In this document: positions 46,878 through 56,660 of the stretch, in pieces | How the letters are laid out: each line of letters starts with the position of its first letter | Position numbering within the stretch: position 1 is the first letter of the stretch | Translations under genes and position numbers: made by a program | Assembly (NCBI RefSeq): GCF_002775205.1 | Contig: NC_036445.1 | Location: 1,942,802 to 2,006,801, forward strand | Length of the DNA stretch: 64,000 bases | Reading direction: 5' to 3' | DNA from: Xiphophorus maculatus | Taxonomy: Eukaryota; Chordata; Actinopteri; Cyprinodontiformes; Poeciliidae | The notes under the pieces: generated by a model | Database searches by the model: none | Seen by the model: the letters and a program-made list of their open reading frames with translations, nothing else | What the model was told of the DNA's origin: nothing

Positions 46878-49800
46878 AAAGCGTGGGGCTAAATTAGCTC
46901 CATGGATGCAAAACGTGGGCCTTGTCTTCAGGGAAGCACAACTCGGCCTGTTGGTTTTAATCCTGGCTGCCACACGAGCTTGTTAAGACTCCTTGGAGGC
47001 ATACGTGTATAATCTGGTTTTAGATGGTAATCGAAAATTAGGGCACTGCTTTGCTCTTTTAGCTCCCTGAGATAAAGTGTAATGCCAGTCTTCTCTGTCT
47101 CTTTTTTGCTAATTAGCCCACCTTCCTGCCGCAGCAGCTCTTCTGGAGAGCATCCTGACTCGTCTCTGCTCTGAAGTGACACCTTGGCCGATTCAGTCGC
47201 ATCCTGAGGTCCTGCCGTATCTCCTTCGTTTCCTCCTGCCGCCCTCTGCCTGGCAGCCGGCGCTGGCGTTCCTGCAGCTTTGGACTCAGCTTCTCCCTTA
47301 AGGATCTTGGAGGCTGGAGGCGTTTGTGATGAAAGGGTCTCAGGGGCATTTTCCCTGTGCCAGAGTAGAAAGCATGAGCTGAATAAATAATCAAGATGCA
47401 AACTGCACATAGCAACCTTTACATCGTACCCTCCTGATATCCCTTGCCCATTTTCACATGTTGTCAGATTACAACCACAGACTCTGTTTTTTTCATATTC
47501 TTATGTGAGAAACAAACTGTAGTCCACAATTGTTAAAGGAAAATGATGCAGGATTTCAGCATTTTGTGGAAATAACCTAAAAGTAGGGCTGGACAATAAA
47601 TCAATATATATTGAGAGAAGCACGCAATCAAAATCAATAGATAATATATCTGATAGAATATTCAATAAATTCACTGAACTCCTATCCAGAACCGAACAGC
47701 ATTCCGGGTAATGTAGGCAGAGGAAAGGCTTAAACCGCTCAACTTCTCACATGAGAGTCACCAATTAACTCACTCACTCTTTGGTTACCTAGCAACAGCT
47801 TGCTGAATAACTTGTGGTTACCTAGCAACAACCTGTTGAGTAACCGACGCGGCAGCAGTTTAAGGTTTGTCTCATAGCTGCTTAAAAGTAAAAAAACTAT
47901 GGCGTGGAGTGAAAACTGTGGATAAAGCAGGAAAGCAGCAGTTTGGCAGGATTTCAAGTGTTTAAAATAAAAAACAAATCAATATTGACTGATATGAAAC
48001 ACCTATGTGATTCTGTTTTCAGTCATATCATCTAGTACTAGTTAAAAGTGTGGCATCCATTTGTTTTCTCTGGAAAATTTGCATTTGTGAACTTTAAAGA
48101 GACACTTTTCACTAAAGTTACAGCTTTAGGTGTTCTGAAAAATATCTGTGCCATATTTATATTTGTCCTAAAAGTTGTTTTAGAGATAATAACACTACAA
48201 AGAATTGTAATACGATTTGTTTTGAGTTTTCTTGAATGTATGTTATTACATTGAAACCAATGTCTTTATAGAAACACATTCTGTCAGCCTTTCGAGAAAC
48301 AAGAATGTTATTTTCTAAACGTTTTGTGTTTGTTTGACTTCCCAAAAACATAATTAATTTTATTGTACTCGAAGAGTCGTGTATGTTTTGTAGCTCAAGG
48401 CAAAAAGGAGTGTGGCAAATATTGATTTTTGGATACTAAAAGCTCCAGATCTCTTGTCTTCAGTAGCCTCTAACAGGTTTTCTAAAAACAGAAATAAAAT
48501 GATTGTTCTTTAAGCATGAGGACAGTTTTTCTTTAATAGAAATCAAAAATTATAAGCAGTCTTTTCTTAAAGGATCATGTAATATTTGCGACTCTAACGC
48601 CTTATTTAACTGAGCTAAAGGCAAAACGGCTCTTTCAGTTTTAAAGGGGGCAGACTCCTTCCATAAAACTTCCAATAAAATATGTTGAAATTGGTGGTTG
48701 CAACCAAATAAAATGTGAAAAAAAACTGAGAGGCATCGTCAACAAGGAGACTGGGTTGTGGATTCTGTTTTACACAATGGGGCGCATCACACACATCACA
48801 TCTGAACTTGATGATTAAGACGATTAAGAGCTCAATATGGAGGATGACATCAGTGATTAATGTTTACATGACACACTATAAACAAGAGTCAAATCCTCTG
48901 AAAGTACCAGAGGATTTGACCTCCCGTGTGTTTGGATAGACATGCAAAAAAGATCAAAGGCTTCAAAGTGAATGTTGTTGCTTTTGAAAAATTACGCTTC
49001 TCGCCATATGTACGCCACCATCACACACACACACACACGCACACACACATACACCAACGGGCACCTCTCCCTCACTTCCTTACACTTGTCTTTTCATCTT
49101 CTCCTTATTTCCGTCTCCCACAATCCCAAGAGTTTGCTGCGGGCCAGAAAGCTGCAGCTGAAGCTCAGCCAATCTGGAACGCAGCTCCGCCTTCCTGGAG
49201 ATCTGACAGGAGAAAGTCAAGAGATTGGTAGTAAGAGCAAGCTGCTAAATCCACAAGTTGTTTATATCCTGTTTATATGCACAACCAGATCACTCGGTCT
49301 GTCTCCGTCTATTAGACTGCAGCTTGAAACATACCCTGTCTGACTGGGGGCTTTGAAATATGCATGTCTGAATAAGATAGATGTCAAGTGTACATCAAGT
49401 GTCTGTTTTCCCTGTTAAAGGCAGCACACTCCACCAACCTTACACAGCTCATCACACCGTCAAGAGCTGCTCTGCATCTGAAAACAACTGGGAATCTCTG
49501 GTGGTTTGATGCTGCTGATGGCAGCCTGGCTTTTATTTCTTTAGTTTTTGGTCTATGTGAGGCTGCAAACACCACATTTTAATTGGCTTTAAAAATACAT
49601 GGCAGTGCAGCCCACAAAGTATCAAACCTCCAGGATCGAGCCAGACTGGAAAAGGGATGTTTTTACATTTTTTTTATGGTTGACAGAAGGATGAATTCAT
49701 TATATGTTGATCAGAAATGACTAATATTAGCTTGATAAGCTCTGATTTGCAAAGTGCTGAAAAATTTGATTTTGTTTCTATTCAATAAATGCATCAAAAC

Positions 49801-52800
49801 TAAGACATTCCACCATTTTCTGGAATATAAATACATCAACCACCACAGACATTACTGTGAGAAAGTACATGTTTCTTACAGTTTTTGCTTTGTTTTATCT
49901 CGCTCCAAAAGTTCTTATGATCAAATGATTTAACAGAAACAAAATCAGGCACATAAATACATTTAAGTGTTTGTCAAAAAGTGATTTTGTTCATTAGAGA
50001 ACAAATGTTATCCACACAACACCAGGTTGGGTTTAACAGCTTTTTCCCTCTAATTTAAATCATCATTTGAAAGATACTTTTTGTATTTATCCAGGTTATC
50101 TTTGTCATGTTAAAATTTGTTTAATCATTTAAAACATGGGCTGCACTGTGGTGCAGATGGTAGCATAGTTGCCTTGTAGCAAGATGGCCCTTGGTTCAAG
50201 TCTGGGCCTGTGTTCTCCATGTCTCGGGATGGGAAATAAGATTAAGCAATACCGATTCCATTATCGAGTTTACTTATCTATTGCTTGTCGATTTTAGTCG
50301 TCTCATTGAGTTAGAAAACAAACTCTTTCATTAATAAAATGCACCATATTGCATTCGATTCAAACAAAATTAAAGCTGGCTTAAAAAGAAATAAGAATTC
50401 CTCTGTCAAATTAATATTTTAACATAAATGCAACTTCTTGCGCAACAGGGTTTTTGGGAAGACAAATTGGCATGTTTGTCTTTTTGGGGAGCACCTTTAA
50501 AGATTTGAAGTCTCTCCAGCTTTGGAAAACACCCTCTCAGATATGTATTGTTATTTATTTTAACCTCTGTTAAAAAAAATGGGTTTTTTTATGCAGAAAT
50601 GTGAGTCTGGTGAAAAATATGTCTAATAATACCTGCTAGGTTGTTTTCAAAAGATGCTTTTATTCTGACAAACGAGCCTCATCGGGACCCAGATTTTAAT
50701 TTATTGAATATGACTGTAAATATGAACATGAGCTGGAGATTAAGCATACATTATGACGCTAACATGAACACTACGACCTGGAGGAATTTAACGTTACCTG
50801 GGACAATGGACCTTACCAAGCTCCGCCCACAACCGACCCACGTGACCACAAGCCTCACGGTTGTTTCTATGTAAACATGACTCGATTAGTGCATCATTTC
50901 TACCGGATTTTCACAATATATCAGCTACTACAATGGACAAAGGAACTAACAAGTTCATGTCATCATCTGGGAGGAGGTTACTGGTTTCTCAGTCACAAGC
51001 TGGTTGCCAACATGAGGCCAGCAGGTGTCAGTCAGTTATGGTAGATCTGACATTTGGTTTGATGACGTCAATATGAGAAGCTACAGACTGATAGGAGGAA
51101 CCAAAGAGCTCTGTAAAGGTAAAGGCAAATCTTCTGAAGTTGGGATATAATTAATTTAATTTCACATAATTACCACGGTAGAAGCCATTTGTTTGTTAAA
51201 ATTTTATGAAATATATTTGTTCTATTTGATGTTTGTTGTGAATGACGTAAACTCACAAACAACAAGGTAATTAGTCCAACGTTTAGAAACTACAGCGGCT
51301 GTAATGCGCCACAGCAAAGGTAAACAAAGGTAAAATAACCCGAACAGGTGATCAACTCAAAACCACTCCTACCTTTTTACTCTCTCTCTCTCTCTCTTTG
51401 TAGTTTAAGCACACCTGTTACCATGGCAACCGCCTGCTCCCCGTAAGACGAGCAAAGATTACGTTAAAAACATAACATTCAGTCCGTTACGATATCAAGT
51501 TTCCAGGCTTGATATTTATTTCTCGATTATTAATCAGCGCTTCCCTGAACACAGCGACGGTTGACTGACTAGCTGTACTTGGTACTAACGTGGCTAACAG
51601 GAGTAACAGTTTAGTCAAAGCCTTTTCTGCTAAAATAAAGTCTTTAGTGTATGTCAGATACAGACACATTGCATATTGATCTGTTTAGCTAACGTAACAC
51701 TGTGTAGCAGACAGGCTTCAAGGTGTAAAAGTTGTATCAGTTCTGCCATTATGCTGTACTTAGCTAACGGGAAGCGTCTGTTTGTGAGACGGCCACGCAC
51801 GTGACCACGTAGAATGGGCATCAGCCAATGAAAAGCGGCCCCTCTGGTAAGGTCCATCATGATGGCAGGAGACGCTGGGCTCGAAGCTCCCCCCTTCGAG
51901 TCACCGACGTTGCTAAGCAACATATTAAATACAGTACTTTACGTTCCTACAAATCAGACAGTTGTTTACTGTATGGCCAACTGCTGGAGGATGTTTGAGG
52001 CATTTCAGGCTTTAATTGTTTTTAAAGCTCCGTACGTGTTGCAACCGGACCTAGAATCGTTTCTTTTTTTTTCGTGAAATGTAACCATACTTTGGAGCGT
52101 TTCTGCCGCGACGCCATCTTAAATATTTTCTAGACATTACGTTATCACGCAAATACGTCTCACGTTATCGGAACCGACAAGCAGTCGAAAATCACGTGAT
52201 TTATCGTGCGCCACACAGAAGCTGTTGCTCTGCATTGAGCCAGGAATATAGTTGGTCGGGAAAATTACATAATCATACAAAGAATCTGAAAAAGAGACAC
52301 ATTCTTTTGCTTTTATTTGTCTGAAGTACGACAGCTAGATGTTCTCCGAAATGTTTGTATTTTTTTAGTGCTGATGTTCCTGAATACACTTGAATGTAAC
52401 TTTTGCTCTGTGTGCTAGTGGAGCTGTTGTCAGCTGTTCGCCATGGCAACGGGTCACCAGAATACAAGTGGTTTTAAGCTGTTTTACACCTGGTTTTTGG
52501 CATTATTTTCCCTTTTTTTGTGGTACAATGCAGCCGTTGTAAGGTCTAAAAGTCACTCATTGCTCCTCCTTAGTTGGTAGAACATGGATATATTTATAAA
52601 AGTCATCAAATATGATGAAATATTTTATAAAGTGTAGGAGTCATATTTTGTTAAACTTTAACAAACCAACCCAGGAGCCTTAAGCAATTATATAAAATTA
52701 AATTATTGATCAATACAAAAGAGAAATTTGTGTAGTCCTCTCTTGCGTCTTAACAGACCTGACAGAAACCAAGCTGTTTATAGATTTATTCCCGGGGAAA

Positions 52801-55800
52801 ATACATATTTTGCACATCATTTTGCAATTTTCTCAGCTTTATATTGAGCCATATTTTTTAGAAATCATATAAGAAATAAGGGCACTGCAACTATTTTTGT
52901 GATGATGACTCAATGAATAATAGTGCCTGCAGGTAATTAGTCTTTTGAAATTGACCCTTGGTGTGAGTGTGTCTCTATGTGTCTATAGAAAATAAAAAGC
53001 ATAAAAAAACTAAAGAAACTAATAAAAGGGCAAATACTTTTCACAGCATTTATTTTTTTAAAAACACATGCTTTTGATGCTTTTTTTATTATGCCTTCAA
53101 AGAACCCTCAGCACATTTTTCTTTTTTATGTGCTATCATGAAACACAAGAAAAAACACCACAACTTGCAGCTCAGATCTGAAAACCATAAGTGAGAATCA
53201 GCCTGGAAAAGCCAGGTGAGTGCAACTCTAGTTGGTGGCAGAGCCGTAGGGTGCAGCTCAGCGGACGTTAAAAACTCAAACACACCTCTGAAAGAAGTCA
53301 TTCTTGGACCCCAAAGGTTTGAAAATGTCTCATTCAGTGAGTACTTCAGATTTTCGGGGGGGGGGAGGTCTGTCACAGTCAATTTCAGAGTGAATTTATC
53401 TAGTCTCTGCATCTTTATACTCTCCCAACTCTCCTGCTACATTCACTGAACCACCAGAGAAGAGAACAAAAAAACTTGTGCAATTTCTTCTCACTTCACT
53501 GTTACCTCCAAAAATTGCTTTGTTACATTTTTTACTTCAGTTCAGAAAATAAATAACTCAGTAATGTCGACTGCTTTGTAGCTGAACGAGAAAATCTCAA
53601 AATTGTTTCCCAAAGTAGCAGCACACTAATTTTTGACCTGATAAGACTTGAATTTCAACAGAAACACCCCCCAAAACTGAACAGTTTGGGTACATATTTC
53701 ACAATCGGTTAATCAATATCAGATTTAATACATAAATGATGGATTTGACATTTTTGAAATCATTATCCCTGAAGGAGGTATTTCAATATTCACAGCATAT
53801 GTATGCAAATATTTCATGACATTCCTTATGGTAAAAAGAAATGTAGGAAGCTGCCAATTACTATTAATAACCACTATTTTTCCACTGCTGAGCCATTTAA
53901 TTAATTTATTTTTTACTTTTCTCACATGCTGACATGTATATTATGTTGATTGTAGCTTTTTTTATATCAGTGTGACACAAAACTGGGTTGTAATTATTAT
54001 TAGTATTAGTATTATTAGGGTTGTAAAATTGACTGAGCAGCATTCCAGTTCTTTATTTCTTTTCTCAGTGGTCAGTAGGCTGCACATCATTACTACACAT
54101 AAGGCAGAATTATCACCTTGTTTACAACATCAATAAAAATGGAAATTCAGAAGGTTTAAAAAAAATAATTTTGACTTACTTATGAACAAAATGCAAATAA
54201 ACCAAAGCTTCTGGCAATAGGAGCAGAAGTGCATAAAATAAACATAAAAATGTAATATAAAAAAATATTAAATTGTTAGAGAAAATGTTGGTCTTAAGAT
54301 AATCTCCATAACTTTTCAGAGTCTAAAAGATGTTAAAATTTAAAGCAGTATATGATTAGCACAAATGAAAATGAATCTTATTGTCACATTGTTGATTGAA
54401 CTGGGTTTTCTAAAGAACACCAACAGGTTCAGCCACATGGGAAGGAATGACAAAGAAAAACTTTGTGAGATTCTTTATCTCACCTGTTCAGAAATAGCAT
54501 TGCAAAGGGAAGCCACTCGGTTCGTTCTTTAAAAAAGAACAGACCTTCAGGTGTGCAAAATAAGTGATATTAATTGAATCAAATGTTACTTTTAACTTAG
54601 CAGATCTTTGTTGAAATCTCTTACACTGAGCAACCATTTCCAAATACAATGAAAATTATTTTTGTAACATTGAGTGTTGCAAGAAGAAAAGGGATCACTA
54701 AGAAGACAGATGCTCTTACAACAAAGGGTTGATAAGGTATTAAAATAAAACGTCGCTTTAGAAGTCGCTTTCTCCTTGGGACTCCAAGAAAAGAAATTTG
54801 AGGAAATCTAGAAGGCATGAAAATAATGCAGAACCCAAAGATGCTCTTCTGATGTAATTATGCTTTATTTTTAAATCCAAATTCAGTACTCTGTCTGCCT
54901 TTTCATCTTTTTGTATTTTTTTTAATTGATTTTATTTCTCCTACAGTGCCTTGCAAAAGTATTAACAATCCTTGCATGTTTTTATGTAGATAATTTTCAA
55001 AATATGTTCCGAATAAAAATGTTAAAGTATGGTGTGTATTTGTGATCATCATTTGTTCTCTTTATGATAGCACATAAAAATGTGCTGACATTTATTTGAA
55101 GAAATCAAACATTAAAGTCAAAGAAACCATCAAAACAGTGTTTTTTATATTTAAAAAAGTACTACGAAAAGGTATTTGCCCTCTCACAGATTTCTTGTTT
55201 TTGCTTTTTTGTAATGTTTAAATGTTTTATACCCACTTGTCCTTGCACGGTCACTAGTGGCTGTCTCCAGTCAATGGGTGAGAGGTGACAGGTGACCAGT
55301 CCACCACAGGGCAACATAGAGACACATTACAAACAACCATGCAGACACTCATTCACACCTAAAGATGGTTTAGAGAGACAAATTAACCTGACAGTCTTGA
55401 TTTTCGGATGTAGGAGGAAGCCAGAGTACCCAGAGAGAATGCGAGCCTCCACAGGGAGAACATGCAAACTCCTTATAGACTGGGATTTGAACCAAGGATC
55501 TTCTTGCTGCAAGGCTACAGTCCTACCAACTGCACCATTGTGCAGCCTAAAATAAACTCCTAATAAATATAAACACTTTAGTATGACACTGTACACTGTA
55601 GTGACTGAAATTTGTAATAAATGTCACCCAGGTTAATGTTTTCCACTAACAATCCACTGTAAAGACCAAGTGAACCAGAAGGACACATTATGAAGGTGTT
55701 GTGCTGGGGTTTGGTTGGCTGTCTGTCAGTTCAGGGTCTCATATATGTAACCTTTACCCTGTATGTATTTATCCTCCCAATTAGGAGCTGCAGGAGTAGC

Positions 55801-56398
55801 TCAGCAAAGACAAATCCGTAGTGTAGGGCACATAATTTCTTTCCACTGCATTTAGATGTGACCTTTTATAAGACGAGACTTTCCTGAAGTCTGCGGTAAT
55901 TATTTTTCCCTGATACGCTCTGTTTAACGTCTGATTATCAGATCTGCTCAGATCCCTGGGCAAAAACTGTCAAATTATTCATAGCACTATTATTAATTCA
56001 TGTTAATCACTGCCTTTATGAAGCCAACGCTGTTATTTCAAGAATAACACGCATCCATAACCATTCTACAGCCCAGAAAACCAGTTTGAGCCATGATCTT
56101 CATAAAGTCTCTCTTGTAAATGAAATCTTGGATCTCAATGAGGCAAACTTTATAAATTAAAGTCAAATAAATGAAGAGAAAGTGACACCAGTAGTCCCCA
56201 AACTGGTGTTTACTCAATCCTAAACCCACCACAGCCCTTTTCATCTGAGGGAAGGTCATACAGGGAGAGTCACATGAACACGAAAAGCCAGATGAAGTGT
56301 TTCTGTACCTTATATTTCTCCTCTGGGCTCAGACTGATTTTTATTTCCAGATTTTCAATCTGCCTTAACTTCTTCTGCAGCTTCCTCACCTCCCCCAT
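40126..56398 (-). CDS. Unnamed seven-bladed WD40 protein with N-terminal helical segment and acidic tail (13 exons, 543 aa)
   Basis: Thirteen exons (56398-56309, 49202-49084, 47354-47122, 46725-46602, 46450-46329, 44709-44623, 44526-44437, 44153-44065, 43024-42802, 42736-42614, 42472-42307, 40414-40326, 40202-40126) keep frame at all twelve junctions. Residues 1-65 are charged and helical (MGEVRKLQKKLRQIENLE, then RKAELRSRLAELQLQL). 70-148 are Pro/Ala/Glu-rich and probably disordered. 165-485 form seven WD40-like blades, best seen in GHNDIVTSV...SGSRDTTVKVW, SGSADCNVKIW, TGSDGGKVQAW, SGSAEGGVSVW and TGGRDLIVWEQ; blades five and six are degenerate. The last 50 residues are acidic (ESEGDTEEDEDTNDYEDNED). 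WD40 propellers are protein-binding platforms; partner and pathway are unknown to me. It lies between pianp and znf384, where I recall no human gene. The first exon's link is the least certain. Confidence 0.82.
40326..40414 (-). CDS. WD40 gene exon 12 (acidic tail)
   Basis: 89 bases, acceptor AATGTTACAG, donor AACG|GTACAC. Encodes GDVTVKRNSLMDTTVLESEG then DTEEDEDTN. Confidence 0.82.
40590..40925. repeat. Short palindromic repeat (TTTGAAAAAGTATT ends)
   Basis: Left GAAAAAGTATTAAACTTTTT with CTACATTTTGTCATGTTGCA; right GGTTGCAGAAATGTAAAAAA with GTTTAAGAGGTGTGAATA, roughly its reverse complement. Similar fragments are at 8900-9240, 47450-47570 and 54945-55030. Confidence 0.55.
41665..42196. 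mobile_element. TTAA-flanked MITE family C copy 2
   Basis: TTAAAAGTGACCTATGATGC at the left and TTTTGCATGATAGATCCCCT-TTAA at the right. It ends about 110 bases from WD40 exon 11. Confidence 0.75.
42307..42472 (-). CDS. WD40 gene exon 11 (blade 7)
   Basis: 166 bases, acceptor CTCTCTGCAG, donor AACAG|GTGGGT. Encodes CRYLASLTWPDAPRILCFAA and RWVTGGRDLIVWEQLP, closing the propeller. Confidence 0.88.
42614..42736 (-). CDS. WD40 gene exon 10 (degenerate blade 6)
   Basis: 123 bases, acceptor TTACCACAG, donor AACT|GTGAGT. Encodes VISRLTNHSSITGVTDCVHQ and ILIGSCYDLANGE; the W-D ending is lost. Confidence 0.85.
42802..43024 (-). CDS. WD40 gene exon 9 (blades 4-5)
   Basis: 223 bases, acceptor CCCTCCACAG, donor GACAG|GTGAGC. 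Encodes GPLVFSGSAEGGVSVWENRR, then GSRLTLSPRGDRVVLAYGRA and IKILHW. GC-rich compared with its introns. Confidence 0.88.
43025..44064 (-). other. WD40 gene intron 8
   Basis: AT-rich, no named repeat and no exon recognised. Confidence 0.5.
44065..44153 (-). CDS. WD40 gene exon 8 (blades 3-4)
   Basis: 89 bases, acceptor CACCCTGCAG, donor ATCCAG|GTGCGT. Encodes GGKVQAWSWHTFQNCQSVKA then HEEAVTSIQ. Confidence 0.87.
44437..44526 (-). CDS. WD40 gene exon 7 (blade 3)
   Basis: 90 bases, acceptor TCCCCTCAG, donor TCAG|GTGCGT. Encodes CVKSIYTFNAVTALSFAPEG and YIITGS. Confidence 0.88.
44623..44709 (-). CDS. WD40 gene exon 6 (blade 2)
   Basis: 87 bases, acceptor GTCTCTGCAG, donor CATCG|GTATGC. Encodes RSLSLSDKERFILSGSADCN and VKIWALSI, a clear WD ending. 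Confidence 0.88.
44850..44946. repeat. Repeat family F fragment
   Basis: ATTACTCAAGCAAAAGAAAA to GTGAATGTAACAAGTATTAC, ending CCCACTTTTGAAC. Confidence 0.6.
45325..45655. repeat. Repeat family K fragment
   Basis: CCTGTCACAATAACAAATGT with GATAAATTGTCCCAGTAATT and ATTGCGATAAAAC at the left; ATTGTTTATTGCGACAGG at the right, giving CCTGTC/GACAGG inverted ends. Confidence 0.55.
46329..46450 (-). CDS. WD40 gene exon 5 (blades 1-2)
   Basis: 122 bases, acceptor CCACCCAAG, donor CTGG|GTGAGT. Completes SGSRDTTVKVW and starts GGHTGGVTCLSAPP. Confidence 0.87.
46602..46725 (-). CDS. WD40 gene exon 4 (blade 1)
   Basis: 124 bases, acceptor TTTTTTTTTCGCAG, donor GGAAG|GTAAAG. Encodes FSSLTASWEKARFRLRLLVG then HNDIVTSVVAVDNLVVSG, a GH-initiated WD unit. 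Confidence 0.87.
46846..46876. repeat. (CTG)n trinucleotide repeat in WD40 gene intron
   Basis: About ten uninterrupted units, CTG on the plus strand and CAG on the gene's coding strand, lying about 120 bases upstream of WD40 exon 4. Confidence 0.95.
47122..47354 (-). CDS. WD40 gene exon 3 (disordered linker)
   Basis: 233 bases, acceptor CTCTGGCACAG and donor GGAAG|GTGGGC. Encodes ENAPETLSSQTPPASKILKG to CSPEELLRQE: low-complexity, rich in Ala, Glu, Gly, Pro, Ser. Confidence 0.75.
47355..49083 (-). other. WD40 gene intron 2
   Basis: Contains a palindromic-repeat fragment (47450-47570), family E copy 3 (47585-48022), a CA run (49021-49050) next to the exon 2 donor, and otherwise AT-rich sequence. 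Confidence 0.55.
47585..48022. repeat. Repeat family E copy 3
   Basis: AGGGCTGGACAATAAATCAA at the left, CAGCATTCCGGGTAATGTAG and two GGTTACCTAGCAAC units inside, as in copies 1 and 2. Confidence 0.75.
49084..49202 (-). CDS. WD40 gene exon 2
   Basis: 119 bases, acceptor CTCCTGTCAG and donor CAAGT|GTAAGG. Encodes ISRKAELRSRLAELQLQLSG and then GNKEKMKRQ, a heptad-like Leu pattern. Confidence 0.72.
50138..50222 (+). repeat. tRNA-headed SINE-like repeat, truncated
   Basis: GGGCTGCACTGTGGTGCAGA, TGGTAGCATAGTTGCCTTGT and TTGGTTCAAGTCTGG resemble the A and B boxes of a tRNA-derived head. Only the head remains. It is not a functional tRNA: no acceptor stem or cloverleaf closes. Confidence 0.7.
50223..52260. 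other. Block with partly inverted ends, possibly a large transposon remnant
   Basis: Left edge ATACCGATTCCATTATCGAG and right edge CTCACGTTATCGGAACCGAC are loosely inverted. Further inside, ATGGACCTTACCA at 50807-50819 and its reverse complement near 51846-51858 flank CACGTGACCAC motifs on both sides. No transposase frame was found. The right half is richer in CpG than its surroundings. Confidence 0.4.
55227..55549 (-). repeat. tRNA-headed SINE-like repeat, longer copy
   Basis: Read on the minus strand it begins GGCTGCACAATGGTGCAGTT and continues through GGAGTTTGCATGTTCTCCCT, GTACTCTGGCTTCCTCC, a GGTGTGAATGAGTGTC unit and CCATTGACTGGAGACAG, ending GGACAAGTGGGTATAAAAC. This is a very abundant teleost repeat. 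The 87- and 89-codon open frames across it are accidental. Confidence 0.8.
56309..56398 (-). CDS. WD40 gene exon 1 (start)
   Basis: Thirty codons from ATG to donor TATAAG|GTACAG, ending in phase 0. Encodes MGEVRKLQKKLRQIENLEIK and SPEEKYK. An in-frame TGA lies upstream with no other ATG between, which favours this start. It joins the acceptor at 49202 (phase 0) across 7.1 kb; both sides form one charged helical region. Confidence 0.65.
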
Positions 56399-56660
56399 CT
56401 GAAGCTCTAGCAGTGTATAAGGCCCCGCGGGTTGGCTAAGACTACGAGAAATGAAGCTAAGTGTTCAGAAAGTCTCACATGGGCGATATTTGAACAGAAA
56501 ACAATGCATAAAGCCAGTCTGGATGTGTCTGCAGGATTACCGCTCTGTTCTGTTCGGGAGACGTGTCGCCGGATGTTGACGTTCCGCTGTAAAACGTATA
56601 ACTGTCCCTGCAGCGACACCCAGTGGCCAGCAGAGGTATGAGTAAACTCCAACGAAACAA
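56399..56660 (-). promoter_or_regulatory. Probable 5' UTR and promoter of the WD40 gene
   Basis: A local CpG increase lies directly upstream of the start codon on the minus strand (CCGGCGACACG, CGGAACGTCAAC, CCGCGGGG). An ATG followed at once by TGA sits at 56480-56475. TSS not determined. Confidence 0.4.

Larger units (their letters stand above)
49203..56308 (-). other. WD40 gene intron 1
   Basis: 7.1 kb, the largest intron. Contains a SINE-like fragment (50138-50222), a CpG-richer 2 kb block (50223-52260), a longer reverse copy of the SINE-like repeat (55227-55549) and AT-rich sequence. No additional exon with good splice signals and coding quality was recognised. Confidence 0.55.

Noticed and set aside
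47113-47415. 100-codon frame overlapping WD40 exon 3
   Set aside because: It is the neighbouring frame of exon 3; only the other frame continues in phase to exons 2 and 4.
50138-50222. tRNA gene
   Set aside because: A/B-box-like text is present but no cloverleaf forms, and the longer reverse copy at 55227-55549 shows it is a SINE-like repeat.
51859-52077. 72-codon frame starting MMAGDAGLEAPPFESP
   Set aside because: Moderate codon quality but no splice partner or known motif; it lies in the possible transposon block.
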